Source: Alphaproteobacteria bacterium | GTDB taxonomy: Bacteria > Pseudomonadota > Alphaproteobacteria > Rickettsiales > SXRF01 | DNA length: 64,000 nt | Reading direction: 5' to 3' | Assembly: GCA_025360605.1 (NCBI GenBank) | Contig: JANYBV010000031.1 | Span: forward strand, 67,063-131,062 | In this document: one piece after another, positions 29,766-39,268 of the stretch | How the letters are laid out: every line of letters begins with the position of its first letter | Numbering within the stretch: the stretch's first letter is position 1 | Translations under genes and position numbers: made by a program | The notes under the pieces: model-generated | The model's database searches: none | Told to the model about the DNA's origin: nothing | The model's input: only the letters and a program-made list of their open reading frames with translations

Positions 29766-31637
29766 ATGCCAAATAGCCCGTCCACAACCACCAGCGCCAC
29801 GACTGCAGGGGATAGCGATTCCGGTGCAGCTTTGCTGACCACCGATGGCGCTAATGCAAACGCTGTGGCTGCGCCTGCGAACGGGGCGGCAACAAACGGG
29901 TCCGCTACCAACGGAGCCCTGACGACGCAACCCGCCGAAGCCCCTGCGGCTGAAGCGCCAAAGCCGGTGCGTCTGGGTGAAAAATTGTTGACACTTGGCC
30001 TGATTTCTCCTGACCAGCTGCGTATTGCCCTGACCGAACAAAAAACTACCAAAAAACTGATTGGTGCGTTGCTGGTTGAAATGGGATTCATTACCGAGTC
30101 GGCACTTGGCGAAGTGCTGGCGGAATCCTCGGGTGCAGAAAAATTTGACCCGAAATCCACCATGCTGGATTCGGCGGTGGTGCGTAAAATTCCCAAAGAA
30201 ATCGCCGCACGCCACCGCGTGATTCCGGTATCGTATGAAAACGAGAAGCTGCTGCTTGCGATGGCGGACGTATATAATTTGCTGGCGATTGATCAGGTGC
30301 GCCGCCATATGCCGCGTAACACCAAGATCGTGCCGACCTATTGTACCGAATCGGAAATCCTTGAGCTGATCGACCAGTATTACGATTATGAAATCTCGGT
30401 GGACGGGATTTTAGGGGAAATCGAAACCGGTATCCGCGAAAACACCAAGCTGGACGGCAAACAGGAAGGGTATGTGAACCCGACGGTACGTCTGGTGAAT
30501 GCGCTGCTGGTGGATGCGATCAAGATCGGTGCGTCCGATATCCATTTCGAACCGGAAGGCTCGTTCCTGCGTTTGCGCTACCGTATTGACGGCCACATGG
30601 TGCAGGTGCGCTCGTTCCACCGCGACTACTGGAATGCCATGCTGGTGCGCGTCAAAATTATGTCGGGTATGAACATCGCCGAAACGCGTAACCCGCAGGA
30701 TGGACGTATCACTTTTACCGTACTAGGCCGCGAAGTGGATTTCCGTGTGGCGACGCAGCCGACCGTACACGGCGAGAACGTGGTGATGCGTTTGCTCGAC
30801 CGCGCTGCCCTTGTGCCGCTGGAACAGTTGGGTTTTTCCGAACATAATGTGTCCATTCTCAAAAAAATGCTCAAGCGTCCTGAAGGCATCATCATTGTGA
30901 CGGGGCCAACCGGTAGCGGTAAAACAACGACGCTCTATTCGGTGCTGAACTACATCAACGGCATCGACACCAACATCATGACGCTGGAAGATCCGGTGGA
31001 ATACCAGCTGCCGCTGATCCGCCAGAGTAACGTGCGCGAGGGATCGGGGCTCGATTTTACCAACGGTATCAAATCGCTGATGCGTCAAGATCCTGACATT
31101 ATTTTCATCGGCGAGGTACGCGATGAAGGTACGGCGCTGATGGCGATGCGTGCCGCGCTTACCGGTCACCAAGTATTCACGACACTCCACACTAACGACG
31201 CGCTGGGTGCTATTCCGCGTCTGGGCGATATCGGTGTTCCGGCGCATTTGCTGGCAGGCTCGCTAATTGGCTGTCTTGCTCAGCGTCTGGTGCGTAAATT
31301 ATGCATGCATTGTAAAAAACCCTACACGGCAGACGATGAAGAATGCCACATTCTTGGTGTGGATCCGCGCACTCCGCCGACGCTGTACGATGCGGATGGT
31401 TGTGCGCGCTGCGCCCAGAAAGGTTATAAAGGTCGTACCGCTATTGCTGAAATCCTGCGTATCGACCGTGGTATGGACGAACTGATCGCGACCAATGCGA
31501 CGCGACGGACATTGATGGACTACGCTTTGTCGCACGGATTCGTAACCATGCAGCATGACGGCATACGGCGAACACTGGCGGGAGAGACCAGCCTGAAAGA
31601 GTTGATGCACTCTATCGATCTTTCGGATAGGTTGTAA
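29766..31637 (+). CDS. Type II secretion / type IV pilus assembly ATPase (GspE/PilB/MshE family)
   Basis: This hexameric ATPase powers pseudopilus or pilus assembly at the inner membrane. A 75-residue N-terminal tail of low complexity (Ala, Thr, Asn, Ser) is followed by an MshEN-like domain (LGEKLLTLGLISPDQLRIAL). The Walker A GPTGSGKT is near residue 380, then the Asp and His boxes. The zinc-type pairs CMHC (about 513-516) and CARC (about 546-549) are typical of GspE/PilB. At 623 residues it is slightly long because of the tail. It heads an operon and is 3 nt from the platform gene. Confidence 0.93.
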   Translation: MPNSPSTTTSATTAGDSDSGAALLTTDGANANAVAAPANGAATNGSATNGALTTQPAEAPAAEAPKPVRLGEKLLTLGLISPDQLRIALTEQKTTKKLIGALLVEMGFITESALGEVLAESSGAEKFDPKSTMLDSAVVRKIPKEIAARHRVIPVSYENEKLLLAMADVYNLLAIDQVRRHMPRNTKIVPTYCTESEILELIDQYYDYEISVDGILGEIETGIRENTKLDGKQEGYVNPTVRLVNALLVDAIKIGASDIHFEPEGSFLRLRYRIDGHMVQVRSFHRDYWNAMLVRVKIMSGMNIAETRNPQDGRITFTVLGREVDFRVATQPTVHGENVVMRLLDRAALVPLEQLGFSEHNVSILKKMLKRPEGIIIVTGPTGSGKTTTLYSVLNYINGIDTNIMTLEDPVEYQLPLIRQSNVREGSGLDFTNGIKSLMRQDPDIIFIGEVRDEGTALMAMRAALTGHQVFTTLHTNDALGAIPRLGDIGVPAHLLAGSLIGCLAQRLVRKLCMHCKKPYTADDEECHILGVDPRTPPTLYDADGCARCAQKGYKGRTAIAEILRIDRGMDELIATNATRRTLMDYALSHGFVTMQHDGIRRTLAGETSLKELMHSIDLSDRL

Positions 31638-31640
31638 CCC

Positions 31641-32843
31641 ATGCCATCATATACCTATACGGCGATTAACGAGGCTGGAAGACGGGTCAAGGGATCGGTA
31701 TATGCCGATAACGAACTCGATCTGGAAGACCGCCTCCGCCAGCTTGGCCTTGATATGCTCGAGGCAAAAACCGCGCGTGTTAAAAAAGCGTCCAAGCGTG
31801 GGCGTGTCCGCGTTAAAGATCTGATTGTGTTATGTATGCATCTCGAACAGCTCGAGCGTGCCGGCGTGCCGCTGATGGATGCGCTGATGGATTCACGCGA
31901 GGCGTGTGACTCGGCGAAGCTGCGCAACGTGATGAACGGTGTCTATGAGGCGGTGAAAAACGGCAGCGTGCTTTCGCAGGCGCTGGCCACGTTCCCGCGT
32001 ATTTTCAGTGATGTGTTTGTCGGGCTGGTGGCGGCCGGTGAAAAAACGGGGAATATGTCGGATGCGTTTCATCATCTTGCCGAGCATCTGAAATGGTCGG
32101 CGGAAATCCGCCGCAAAATTAAAAAAGCAACGCGCTATCCGCTGGTGTTGCTCGTGGTAATCAGCCTCGTAGTCAGCGTGATGATGTTATTCGTGGTGCC
32201 CAAGCTGGTGGACTTTATTCTGTCGCAGGGATTCAGCCTGCCTATCCACACGCGCGCGCTCATTGCGGTATCGTACGCGTTCCAGAATTACTGGTTTATT
32301 ATTTTGGGGATGCCGGCGGGGTTAATCATTACAACGATTATCCTCTACAACACCTCGGAACGCTTTGCCTATAAGGTGGATTCCATCATTCTGAAGCTAC
32401 CGCTTATCGGTCCGGTGGTGCGAAAAATCGACCTTGCCCGCTTTACCCACTTCTTTTCCGTGATGTTCAACAGCGGCATCGATGTGCTGGATTCGCTTCG
32501 TGGAGCGAAGGAAGTGGTTCATAACCGCGTGCTCAAAGAATCGGTTGAACTGGTGCGCACCAACGTCAGCGAAGGTAACTCCATGACCTCCAGCTTGCGC
32601 CTGTCTAACCAGTTTCCTAATCTCGTTGTGCGCATGTTCAAGGTGGGTGAGGATAGCGGTAACATGAAAGACGCGCTGATCAACGTGAACTTTTTTTATA
32701 ACCGCGAAGTCAATGATTCGGTGGACACCATGGTCGGTGCCATCCAGCCTATATTGACCGTGGTGATGGGTGCTATTATTTTCTGGGTTATTGCCGCCGT
32801 CTTCGGTCCGCTCTACGAATCGTTCAGCAAAATGAAATTGTAG
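31641..32843 (+). CDS. Inner-membrane platform protein (GspF/PilC family)
   Basis: A 400-residue polytopic protein that couples the assembly ATPase to pilin extraction. It starts MPSYTYTAINEAGRRVKGSV, standard for the family. It has two GspF repeats and hydrophobic segments near residues 165-190, 215-240 and 370-395, ending with the typical GPLYESFSKM. The start is 3 nt after the ATPase gene and the next gene follows after 10 bp, so it is in the middle of the same operon. Confidence 0.94.
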   Translation: MPSYTYTAINEAGRRVKGSVYADNELDLEDRLRQLGLDMLEAKTARVKKASKRGRVRVKDLIVLCMHLEQLERAGVPLMDALMDSREACDSAKLRNVMNGVYEAVKNGSVLSQALATFPRIFSDVFVGLVAAGEKTGNMSDAFHHLAEHLKWSAEIRRKIKKATRYPLVLLVVISLVVSVMMLFVVPKLVDFILSQGFSLPIHTRALIAVSYAFQNYWFIILGMPAGLIITTIILYNTSERFAYKVDSIILKLPLIGPVVRKIDLARFTHFFSVMFNSGIDVLDSLRGAKEVVHNRVLKESVELVRTNVSEGNSMTSSLRLSNQFPNLVVRMFKVGEDSGNMKDALINVNFFYNREVNDSVDTMVGAIQPILTVVMGAIIFWVIAAVFGPLYESFSKMKL

Positions 32844-32853
32844 GGTCTGGTGC

Positions 32854-34503
32854 ATGGCGCTGACTTTACGAAAACGGATGGATGACGAAGAGCAGGAAGC
32901 AAAACCGGCCAAAGTCAAATCCCCCAAAAAAAAGGGCAAACGCCATAAATTCCTCAAAGGCTCGCGCTTCGTACTGTTTATTGGCGATGAAGGCGCGATT
33001 CTGCTGTACATCAAAAACAATAACGTGGTCAGCCGCCAGTTCGTGCCCGATGCCAGCGAACAAAATCTCGAGGAGCTGCGCGGAAACCTGAGTCTGGACA
33101 CCAAAGCGCCGATATCCCTTGCGCTTGATAGCATGGACCAGACCTACACCCAGCAGACCCTGCCACCGGTGAGCGCCATGAGTGTAAAAAAGCTCATCGA
33201 CCGTCGCTTGCAGCGTGACTTTGCCGCCACCGACCTGAAGGGCGCCATCATGATCGGGCGCGAAAAATCAGGCAGGAAAGACTGGAATTTCCTCATGGTT
33301 TCCATCGAGCGGAGCCGTCAGATTTCCATGTGGCTGGATTTTGCGCTGTTGCTACCTAACCGTTTTCAGGGTGTTTACCTCGTCTCCGTGGAAGCGGAAA
33401 CGGTTATCAAAAAGCTCGAAGCCGCCATGGGGGTTCCCAAGGAAGGCACCGGAGCAAAATGGAAGTTCTTCGTCAGTCACAACAAAGTCGGCGGATTCCG
33501 TCAGGTGGTGTTGCGCGATGGTCGCATTATCTTTACCCGCATGTCGCAGCCGATCGGCGAATCCACTCCCGAGGTGATTGCCGGTAACATCGAACAGGAA
33601 ATGCAAAGTACTATCGAATACATGAAGCGCCTGACGTTCAGCGCGGATGCCGGACTTGATGTGTACATCATTGCCTCTAGCGCGATCAAGCCGCTGGTGG
33701 ACCAGCACAAGTTCGTAACCAATACGTTCAATATCCTCACGCCTTATGAAGTGGCGCAGTATCTGGGGATTGAAGGTGCCACACAGCCTACCGACCAGTT
33801 CGGCGATGTGATTCTGGCGGCCAGCATTGCCACTAGCACCAAACATGTACTCACGCTTAGCACCCCTGAATCCAAGAAGTTCGATAAATTATTCAACGTA
33901 TTTCGTTTTCAGCGCATTGCAGCTGCGCTGCTGCTTATAGGTGTTCTTGGCTATGCGGGTAGTATTGCATCCGATATTTATGTGAAATTCATGGATGCGG
34001 AAGATCTGGATCACGCCAAACGCGTACATCAGAAAAATCTGGCCGAACTGCGCGATGAAATCAAAAATTCAGAACTTGATGTGGAAAATATCGGTGATCT
34101 GATGGATCAGTACCAGTTGCTGCTGAAACAAACGGTGTTGCCTTTTTCTTTCCTTAACAAAGTGCAGACGATCCTTAAGCCACCTATCATTATCAAAAAT
34201 ATGGACTGGGCGCTGGATGATAAAACCGCTGCCGGTAATGCGCTTCTCCCTGCCAAGATGACAGTGGTTTTCACGTTGCAGTTTCCGGGTGTGAATGATG
34301 TGGAAACCTTTAAAGCGCTTTCCAAAAAACTGATCGATGACCTTAAAAACCTGCTGAAGGGATACGACATTACTTTTGGCAAGCTGCCAACGAAATACAC
34401 CGAAGCAGACAATCTGAATATCACCTTTGATAACGCCAACACTCCGCCGACACCGGCTAATACCGAAACACCGGACGTGACGCTGACGTTTAAAGAACAA
34501 TGA
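32854..34503 (+). CDS. PilM/GspL-like inner-membrane assembly protein
   Basis: A 549-residue protein recognised mainly by position and layout. A lysine-rich start is followed by a cytoplasmic region of about 330 residues that resembles actin-like GspL/PilM domains in its segment order. There is one transmembrane helix near residues 355-375, then a periplasmic coiled-coil (DHAKRVHQKNLAELRDEIKNS) and a small C-terminal domain. This is the topology of GspL, or of a PilM-PilN fusion. The sequence match is weak, so the family call is inferred from neighbours. Confidence 0.65.
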   Translation: MALTLRKRMDDEEQEAKPAKVKSPKKKGKRHKFLKGSRFVLFIGDEGAILLYIKNNNVVSRQFVPDASEQNLEELRGNLSLDTKAPISLALDSMDQTYTQQTLPPVSAMSVKKLIDRRLQRDFAATDLKGAIMIGREKSGRKDWNFLMVSIERSRQISMWLDFALLLPNRFQGVYLVSVEAETVIKKLEAAMGVPKEGTGAKWKFFVSHNKVGGFRQVVLRDGRIIFTRMSQPIGESTPEVIAGNIEQEMQSTIEYMKRLTFSADAGLDVYIIASSAIKPLVDQHKFVTNTFNILTPYEVAQYLGIEGATQPTDQFGDVILAASIATSTKHVLTLSTPESKKFDKLFNVFRFQRIAAALLLIGVLGYAGSIASDIYVKFMDAEDLDHAKRVHQKNLAELRDEIKNSELDVENIGDLMDQYQLLLKQTVLPFSFLNKVQTILKPPIIIKNMDWALDDKTAAGNALLPAKMTVVFTLQFPGVNDVETFKALSKKLIDDLKNLLKGYDITFGKLPTKYTEADNLNITFDNANTPPTPANTETPDVTLTFKEQ

Positions 34504-34515
34504 CAGAGCCTTGCT

Positions 34516-35205
34516 ATGAAATATGAAAAACTGAAAAAGCAGGTATTGGTTGAAACAAGCATTATCGCGATTGTGCTGGTGGTGATGGGTGCTGTTATTT
34601 TCCTGATTAGTTCGGTGCTTTCCGATTATGAGGAGAGCAATCAGGTGTTGCAAAAGCAAGTGGATGCGGTTGATCTGGAAATGAACACCCTCAAGGGCCG
34701 ATTTATCAACATTAAAAAGAATATCGACATCTATCAGGAAGTGATCAAAAAGAAAGCCGAAGGCAGGCTTGCAATTAACCGCCAGCAGGTGCTTGAAAAA
34801 TTTAACCAGTTCAAAACCCAGTACGCACTGGCAAGCCTGCGTATGACGGCATCGCCGGCGCAGGACGTGAAGGATGCTATTTTTAAACGCAAGAACAGCA
34901 CTGTAAATTTCAGTGATGTAAGTGTCAGTTTCGAGGTTACTTCAGATGAAAATATCTATCAGCTGATTGATGCCTTGCGTGAGGAACTCCCCGGTATCAG
35001 CAAGGTTATCAAACTGAATGTTATTCTGCAAAAACCCTTTACCGAGGAAGTATTTCAGGCGATTAGCCAGAAAGGCGCGTACCCGATGGTAAAAGCGGAT
35101 ATGCGGTTTATATGGTTTGGTATTAACTCGATTGATGCACCACCCGATCCTAAGGCGGATCCAAAAGCAGACCCTAAGGCCGCGGCAAATGCACCCAAAA
35201 ATTAG
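34516..35205 (+). CDS. PilO/GspM-like inner-membrane protein
   Basis: A 229-residue protein with a transmembrane helix at about residues 14-35, a periplasmic coiled-coil (about 36-65) and a small alpha/beta domain. This is the PilO/GspM arrangement expected next to a PilM/GspL gene. The C-terminus is odd: it ends in a tandem D-P-K-A tail encoded by 35147-35205, which overlaps the start of the next gene. The tail may be a flexible linker. Function is inferred from position. Confidence 0.6.
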   Translation: MKYEKLKKQVLVETSIIAIVLVVMGAVIFLISSVLSDYEESNQVLQKQVDAVDLEMNTLKGRFINIKKNIDIYQEVIKKKAEGRLAINRQQVLEKFNQFKTQYALASLRMTASPAQDVKDAIFKRKNSTVNFSDVSVSFEVTSDENIYQLIDALREELPGISKVIKLNVILQKPFTEEVFQAISQKGAYPMVKADMRFIWFGINSIDAPPDPKADPKADPKAAANAPKN

Positions 35206-36073
35206 CCTCGCTACACTATTGGCAGGAATGCGGCATCTGTTTCAGGTGGTGGCGGTGCTACTGGTTATAGGTAACGCGCAACCTGTTTTTGCACAGGCGG
35301 CAACATCACCCGCCGCTGCGACGGCTGCTGCGCCTGCGCCCAATGCCGCTGGTGTTACGCCATCCGTGCCGGAGGTAAAAAAGAAGGAGCCTTTGCCGGT
35401 GAGTATTTTTTTTACACCGGAAGAAATGCAGCGTATGAGGGCGGCATTTGTCGCATTTGAAAAATCGAAAAAAGTGAAAATCAGCGATGCGGAAAATAAG
35501 GCCAATGACTTCCTTAACCAACTGACGGATTCAGAACCTAAAGTCGATGCACCGCCCGTTGAGAAGATGTATGTCTACCCGCAATTTTTCCTGAATTCCC
35601 TCGTGTTCCATGGCCACGATGATTGGGTTGTGCTGGTGAATAACCAGCGTTTTTCGGTTAAAAATACGGAATCTGAGGAGCTTAAAATACTGGCGGTGGA
35701 TAATGAAACCGTATCGCTTGAATGGAAGCCTAAAAAACTCGAACGTGTTATGGAATCGTGGGAAAAAAATCGCAATACGGAAACAGCAGTGGATTCGGTG
35801 TTGGGTACGGTCAGGTTTACTCTGAGGCCAAACCAGACATTTTCTTCCTACAATATGCGTGTGTTGGAAGGCAAGGTGCGGCCAGTGATGATTATGCTCA
35901 AGACTGATACGGGCGTTGCCGATGATGCGACCGATGCTGACGGCAAAAAAATCGTTGGTGATAAAAAAACAGATGACGGAAAAAGAATTGAGAATATTAC
36001 TACAGATGATATTAAAAATGATGTAGGAGTTAAGGGACTGAATAAAACATACAAAAGAATAGGATTGGAATAA
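35189..36073 (+). CDS. Secreted periplasmic protein of the pilus-like operon (PilP/GspC position)
   Basis: About 294 residues from ATG 35189, which has TAAGG upstream and overlaps the previous gene by 17 bp. In-frame ATGs at 35117 and 35228 are alternatives. The N-terminus has a hydrophobic signal segment (LFQVVAVLLVIGNA) and a likely cut near VFAQA, followed by an Ala/Pro-rich linker and a soluble domain of about 230 residues that I do not recognise. In comparable operons this slot holds PilP or GspC, which link the inner-membrane platform to the secretin. That role is inference. Confidence 0.65.
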   Translation: MHPKISLATLLAGMRHLFQVVAVLLVIGNAQPVFAQAATSPAAATAAAPAPNAAGVTPSVPEVKKKEPLPVSIFFTPEEMQRMRAAFVAFEKSKKVKISDAENKANDFLNQLTDSEPKVDAPPVEKMYVYPQFFLNSLVFHGHDDWVVLVNNQRFSVKNTESEELKILAVDNETVSLEWKPKKLERVMESWEKNRNTETAVDSVLGTVRFTLRPNQTFSSYNMRVLEGKVRPVMIMLKTDTGVADDATDADGKKIVGDKKTDDGKRIENITTDDIKNDVGVKGLNKTYKRIGLE

Positions 36074-36077
36074 GGCT

Positions 36078-36797
36078 ATGGTTACATCCCCTCTCAGTGT
36101 GGAAGTTGTTCATAAAAGCTATGCCAACCGCAAGGTGCTTGAGGAAATCAGCTTCTCGCTGGTGTCCGGAGAAATATTCGGGCTGATTGGCCTGAACGGC
36201 GCGGGGAAAACCACGCTCATCAAGATATTGCTTGATCTGATTAATGCCGAGCAAGGCAAGGCGAAGTTATTTGATATTCCGGCTACCGATCTTAACGCCC
36301 GCAAAAACCTGTCCTACCTGCCGGAAAAATTTCAGCCATCGCGCTATCTTAAAGGCACGGAATATCTGGATATCGCTCTGTCATACTACGGTAAAAAACT
36401 CAATGTCGCCCGCGCCAAGGAATACGCGGTGCGCCTTGACCTTGATCCGAACGTGCTGGATACGCGCGTGGGGGCATATTCCAAGGGGATGGGGCAGAAG
36501 CTCGGCCTGCTCGGGGCGTTTTTAATTGATTCGTCGTTGCTGATTCTCGACGAACCGATGAGCGGCCTTGACCCGAGTGCGCGTATTAAACTGAAGGAAG
36601 TGCTGCTGGATAACCGCAAGCAGGGTAAAACCATTTTCTTCAGCTCGCACATTCTGTCGGATATCGATGAAATCTGTGACCGTATCGGCGTCATCCATAA
36701 CGGCCGGTTGTTTTTCATCGGTACACCCGCCGAATTCAAGGCTAAATATGCTGAACAATCACTAGAAAAAGCCTTCCTGAAATCTATTCAGGCTTAG
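36078..36797 (+). CDS. ABC transporter ATP-binding protein
   Basis: A 239-residue ABC ATPase of the ABC-2 exporter type. Walker A GLNGAGKT is at residues 38-45, the signature is YSKGMGQK, Walker B is LLILDEPMSGLDP (about 153-165), and the switch histidine is in FFSSHIL. It starts 4 nt after the PilP-position gene and so ends the pilus-like operon. No permease is adjacent; the only unpaired ABC-2-type permease in the window is at 59361, in the secretin operon. Its 3' end overlaps the convergent acyltransferase by 14 bp. Confidence 0.92.
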   Translation: MVTSPLSVEVVHKSYANRKVLEEISFSLVSGEIFGLIGLNGAGKTTLIKILLDLINAEQGKAKLFDIPATDLNARKNLSYLPEKFQPSRYLKGTEYLDIALSYYGKKLNVARAKEYAVRLDLDPNVLDTRVGAYSKGMGQKLGLLGAFLIDSSLLILDEPMSGLDPSARIKLKEVLLDNRKQGKTIFFSSHILSDIDEICDRIGVIHNGRLFFIGTPAEFKAKYAEQSLEKAFLKSIQA

Positions 36798-38814
36798 CCA
36801 TACGTTCAAGGAACGCCCCCGCGACAAGGTTGCTTCCGTCCAGTGATAAATGGTCGCCGTCGCGGTAGAGCAGTTTTCCGTCCCTGATGGCATAACAATA
36901 CTCGTCATCGCACAGTGCGGGAATCGGGTCGAAAACCTTCATTTTCGGATGACGTTTGGCCAGCACCGTCAGCATGCGGCGCATGGTGTCCTGTTCTCCC
37001 AGCACCTCCGCACGCGGTCGGGCGCAGAATACACGATTACGCGAAGTCATGGAAAACCAGCGCACATTCAGGCAGCGCAGCGGGCTGAAACCGAGATTGG
37101 GAACGTCCATCACATAAAATACCTGCTTGCCGGATTGCTCCAGTACATCGATGGTATGCAGCAGGTTTTTGTATAAGCGTTCTGTGGGGTTGAGTGTTGC
37201 ATCATCCTCCGTTCCGGTGAGCGATTCCAGCCGGTCGATGGCATCGCCGCCATACCAGAATCTCGACAGGATGACGTTGTGGATGGTGGGGTCGTGGCTG
37301 ACCTTATTGAAAAAATACTGGCGGTAGATGGAGCAGTCATTCACCTTTCCCGCCACAGGTTGTGCGCGGTTTCCATCTCCCTGCTCCAGCGCATTGCAGC
37401 CAAAATTGACTTCAACCACAGGGCTGAAATCCGGATGGTTCGCCGCCGCCAGTCCGGCGACGAGGTGGTTGGCATGGCTGTCGCCAAATACTGCCACGCG
37501 CGGTGCATCACCTGTAAGCCGGCAATAGTTGATCGGCAGGTGCGAGGGATTCCACGCCGATGCAATGCAGGCAGCATCCGTCCGCTCGCGCTTTTCCCAT
37601 GTCCGGTTGAGGACGTTTTGGACGCTGGCACTGTCCATGCTGTTAAACTGAAGGGTGTTCGCCCCCCACGGCGTGCCCCAGAAACCTGCATGGCTGCCGA
37701 GTACGCTGACAACGCAGGCGGCGGCCAAGGCACTGAAGAAGGCAAAGCGTGGACGCGAAAAGGCAGAGGAGGTGCGGCGCACCGGTCTTTCCACCCAGAG
37801 GAAGGTAAGCCATGCCAATATACATGCCAGTGCCACCGCACCACCGCGGATGGCAGGGATGGGCTGTTCGTCTTCTACGATGCGTGCGATGGCTAATAAC
37901 GGCCAGTGCCACAGATACAGCGGGTAGCTGATGCGGCCAATGGCCACCAACGGTGTGCTGGATAATAGCTTGCGGTTGAACCATGCGTCTTGTCCCGCCG
38001 AGATCAGCAGCATGGCCGCAAGGCATGGAAATGCTGCCCATTGCGGGTAAAATACATCCTCCTCAAAGGATAAAAACGCGTAAAACCAAAAGGCAAAAAT
38101 AAAGATGATGGCACCCGCCACCAAGGCTTTGCCGTTCGCCGATATCCCTCTTCCGGCAGGGCGGCGTTGCCAGTGGAACACGCACGCACCGCCGAGGATT
38201 TCCCAGAACCGCGATGGCAGCAGATAAAATGCGCCCGACGGGTTGACGTTAAAATAATAGGTGCCAAATGCAAACGAGGCCACCATCAGGGAGAATGAGA
38301 CAGCAGGTAGCCTGATGCGCAGGCGGTGCGCCAGTAATAGTATAAGCGGCCAGAACAGATAAAACTGTTCCTCGATGGCCAGCGACCATAAATGCAGCAG
38401 TGGCTTGCGGCCTGCCTCGATATCGAAATAGCCGACCTCGTTGAGCAGCAGAAAGTTCTCTAAAAACGTTACACCCGCCAGCATTTCCTTGCCGAGGTCT
38501 TCAAACTCGGCGGGCAATAATACCGCCCAGCCCAGCGCCCAGACCACGGCTAGCATGGTGAACAATGCAGGAAGTATGCGCCGGCAGCGGCGGATATAAA
38601 AATCCCTCAGCGAGAATTGCCCAGCCTCTATGCCGCTGATGATGATACCCGTAATCAGGTAGCCAGAGATGACGAAGAAGATATCGACCCCAATGAATCC
38701 GCCCGTCACCAGCTTCGGGGCAGCGTGGTAACACACCACCAGCAACACCGCCACAGCGCGAAGCCCGTCAAGCTCGGGGCGGTAATGGGGAGGAGATGCG
38801 GTGCCTGTTTTCAG
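36784..38814 (-). CDS. OafA-type acyltransferase with SGNH domain, apparent CTG start
   Basis: A membrane O-acyltransferase that would acetylate or acylate a surface polysaccharide. The N-terminal part has about ten hydrophobic helices and the SLAIEEQFYLFWP motif; the C-terminal part is an SGNH-like domain with FGDSHANH. The first standard start is GTG 38754, but the frame upstream still encodes the family's opening motif YRPELDGLRAVAV. No ATG, GTG or TTG lies upstream, while GAGG is placed 8 nt before CTG 38814. Starting there gives 676 residues. The gene lies just downstream of tRNA-Gly on the same strand. Confidence 0.87.
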   Translation of the reverse strand: MKTGTASPPHYRPELDGLRAVAVLLVVCYHAAPKLVTGGFIGVDIFFVISGYLITGIIISGIEAGQFSLRDFYIRRCRRILPALFTMLAVVWALGWAVLLPAEFEDLGKEMLAGVTFLENFLLLNEVGYFDIEAGRKPLLHLWSLAIEEQFYLFWPLILLLAHRLRIRLPAVSFSLMVASFAFGTYYFNVNPSGAFYLLPSRFWEILGGACVFHWQRRPAGRGISANGKALVAGAIIFIFAFWFYAFLSFEEDVFYPQWAAFPCLAAMLLISAGQDAWFNRKLLSSTPLVAIGRISYPLYLWHWPLLAIARIVEDEQPIPAIRGGAVALACILAWLTFLWVERPVRRTSSAFSRPRFAFFSALAAACVVSVLGSHAGFWGTPWGANTLQFNSMDSASVQNVLNRTWEKRERTDAACIASAWNPSHLPINYCRLTGDAPRVAVFGDSHANHLVAGLAAANHPDFSPVVEVNFGCNALEQGDGNRAQPVAGKVNDCSIYRQYFFNKVSHDPTIHNVILSRFWYGGDAIDRLESLTGTEDDATLNPTERLYKNLLHTIDVLEQSGKQVFYVMDVPNLGFSPLRCLNVRWFSMTSRNRVFCARPRAEVLGEQDTMRRMLTVLAKRHPKMKVFDPIPALCDDEYCYAIRDGKLLYRDGDHLSLDGSNLVAGAFLERMAKPE

Positions 38815-38851
38815 ATACGTTGCCTCAGTTAACTGCCAGATCGGAAGGGGT

Positions 38852-38925
38852 TGGAGCGGGTGAAGGGAATCGAACCCTCGTATGCAGCTTGGGAAGCTGC
38901 CGTTCTACCATTGAACTACACCCGC
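38852..38925 (-). tRNA. tRNA-Gly (anticodon CCC)
   Basis: A 74-nt cloverleaf with an encoded CCA. The acceptor GCGGGTG pairs with CACCCGC, the D arm is GTTCAATGGTAGAAC, and the T arm is GAGGGTTCGATTCCCTT. The anticodon loop TTCCCAA gives CCC, and the whole is close to E. coli glyU. Confidence 0.95.
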
Positions 38926-39031
38926 GTGTCCGCCATGTAATTATTGCGGCAGCATACACATGATTGCTCTGCCGATAAAAGTGAAATATGATGTGGCTTG
39001 TTATTAAATCACTACACAAGAACAAAGCATT

Positions 39032-39268
39032 ATGACGAATCAAGAAGGCAATTTCCCTCCGCACGACAGCTCAGAGACAACAGAACATATGCGCCATGGG
39101 GTCAGGATCAATATGCTGGGCGACGAGGAGGTGGGCGGCGAGGGCCATGAACATGACGACGAATTCCATTCCACTTCCAATAACGTAGGCAAACACGGCG
39201 ACTATGTGATATTTCTCGCGTGGATAGGGCTGACGGCGGTGCTGGTGTGGTATCTGTTCTTTATGTAA
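39032..39268 (+). CDS. Small single-span membrane protein, hypothetical
   Basis: A 78-residue protein: a polar, His/Asp/Glu-rich N-terminal part of about 55 residues, then one hydrophobic helix (YVIFLAWIGLTAVLVWYLFF) at the very C-terminus. That layout suggests a tail-anchored inner-membrane protein with a cytoplasmic acidic domain that might bind metal. It lies between tRNA-Gly and the convergent mlaF gene. I do not recognise the family. Confidence 0.6.
   Translation: MTNQEGNFPPHDSSETTEHMRHGVRINMLGDEEVGGEGHEHDDEFHSTSNNVGKHGDYVIFLAWIGLTAVLVWYLFFM

Noticed and set aside
38825-39064. 79-codon open frame across tRNA-Gly
   Set aside because: It reads through a complete tRNA gene and has no protein features.
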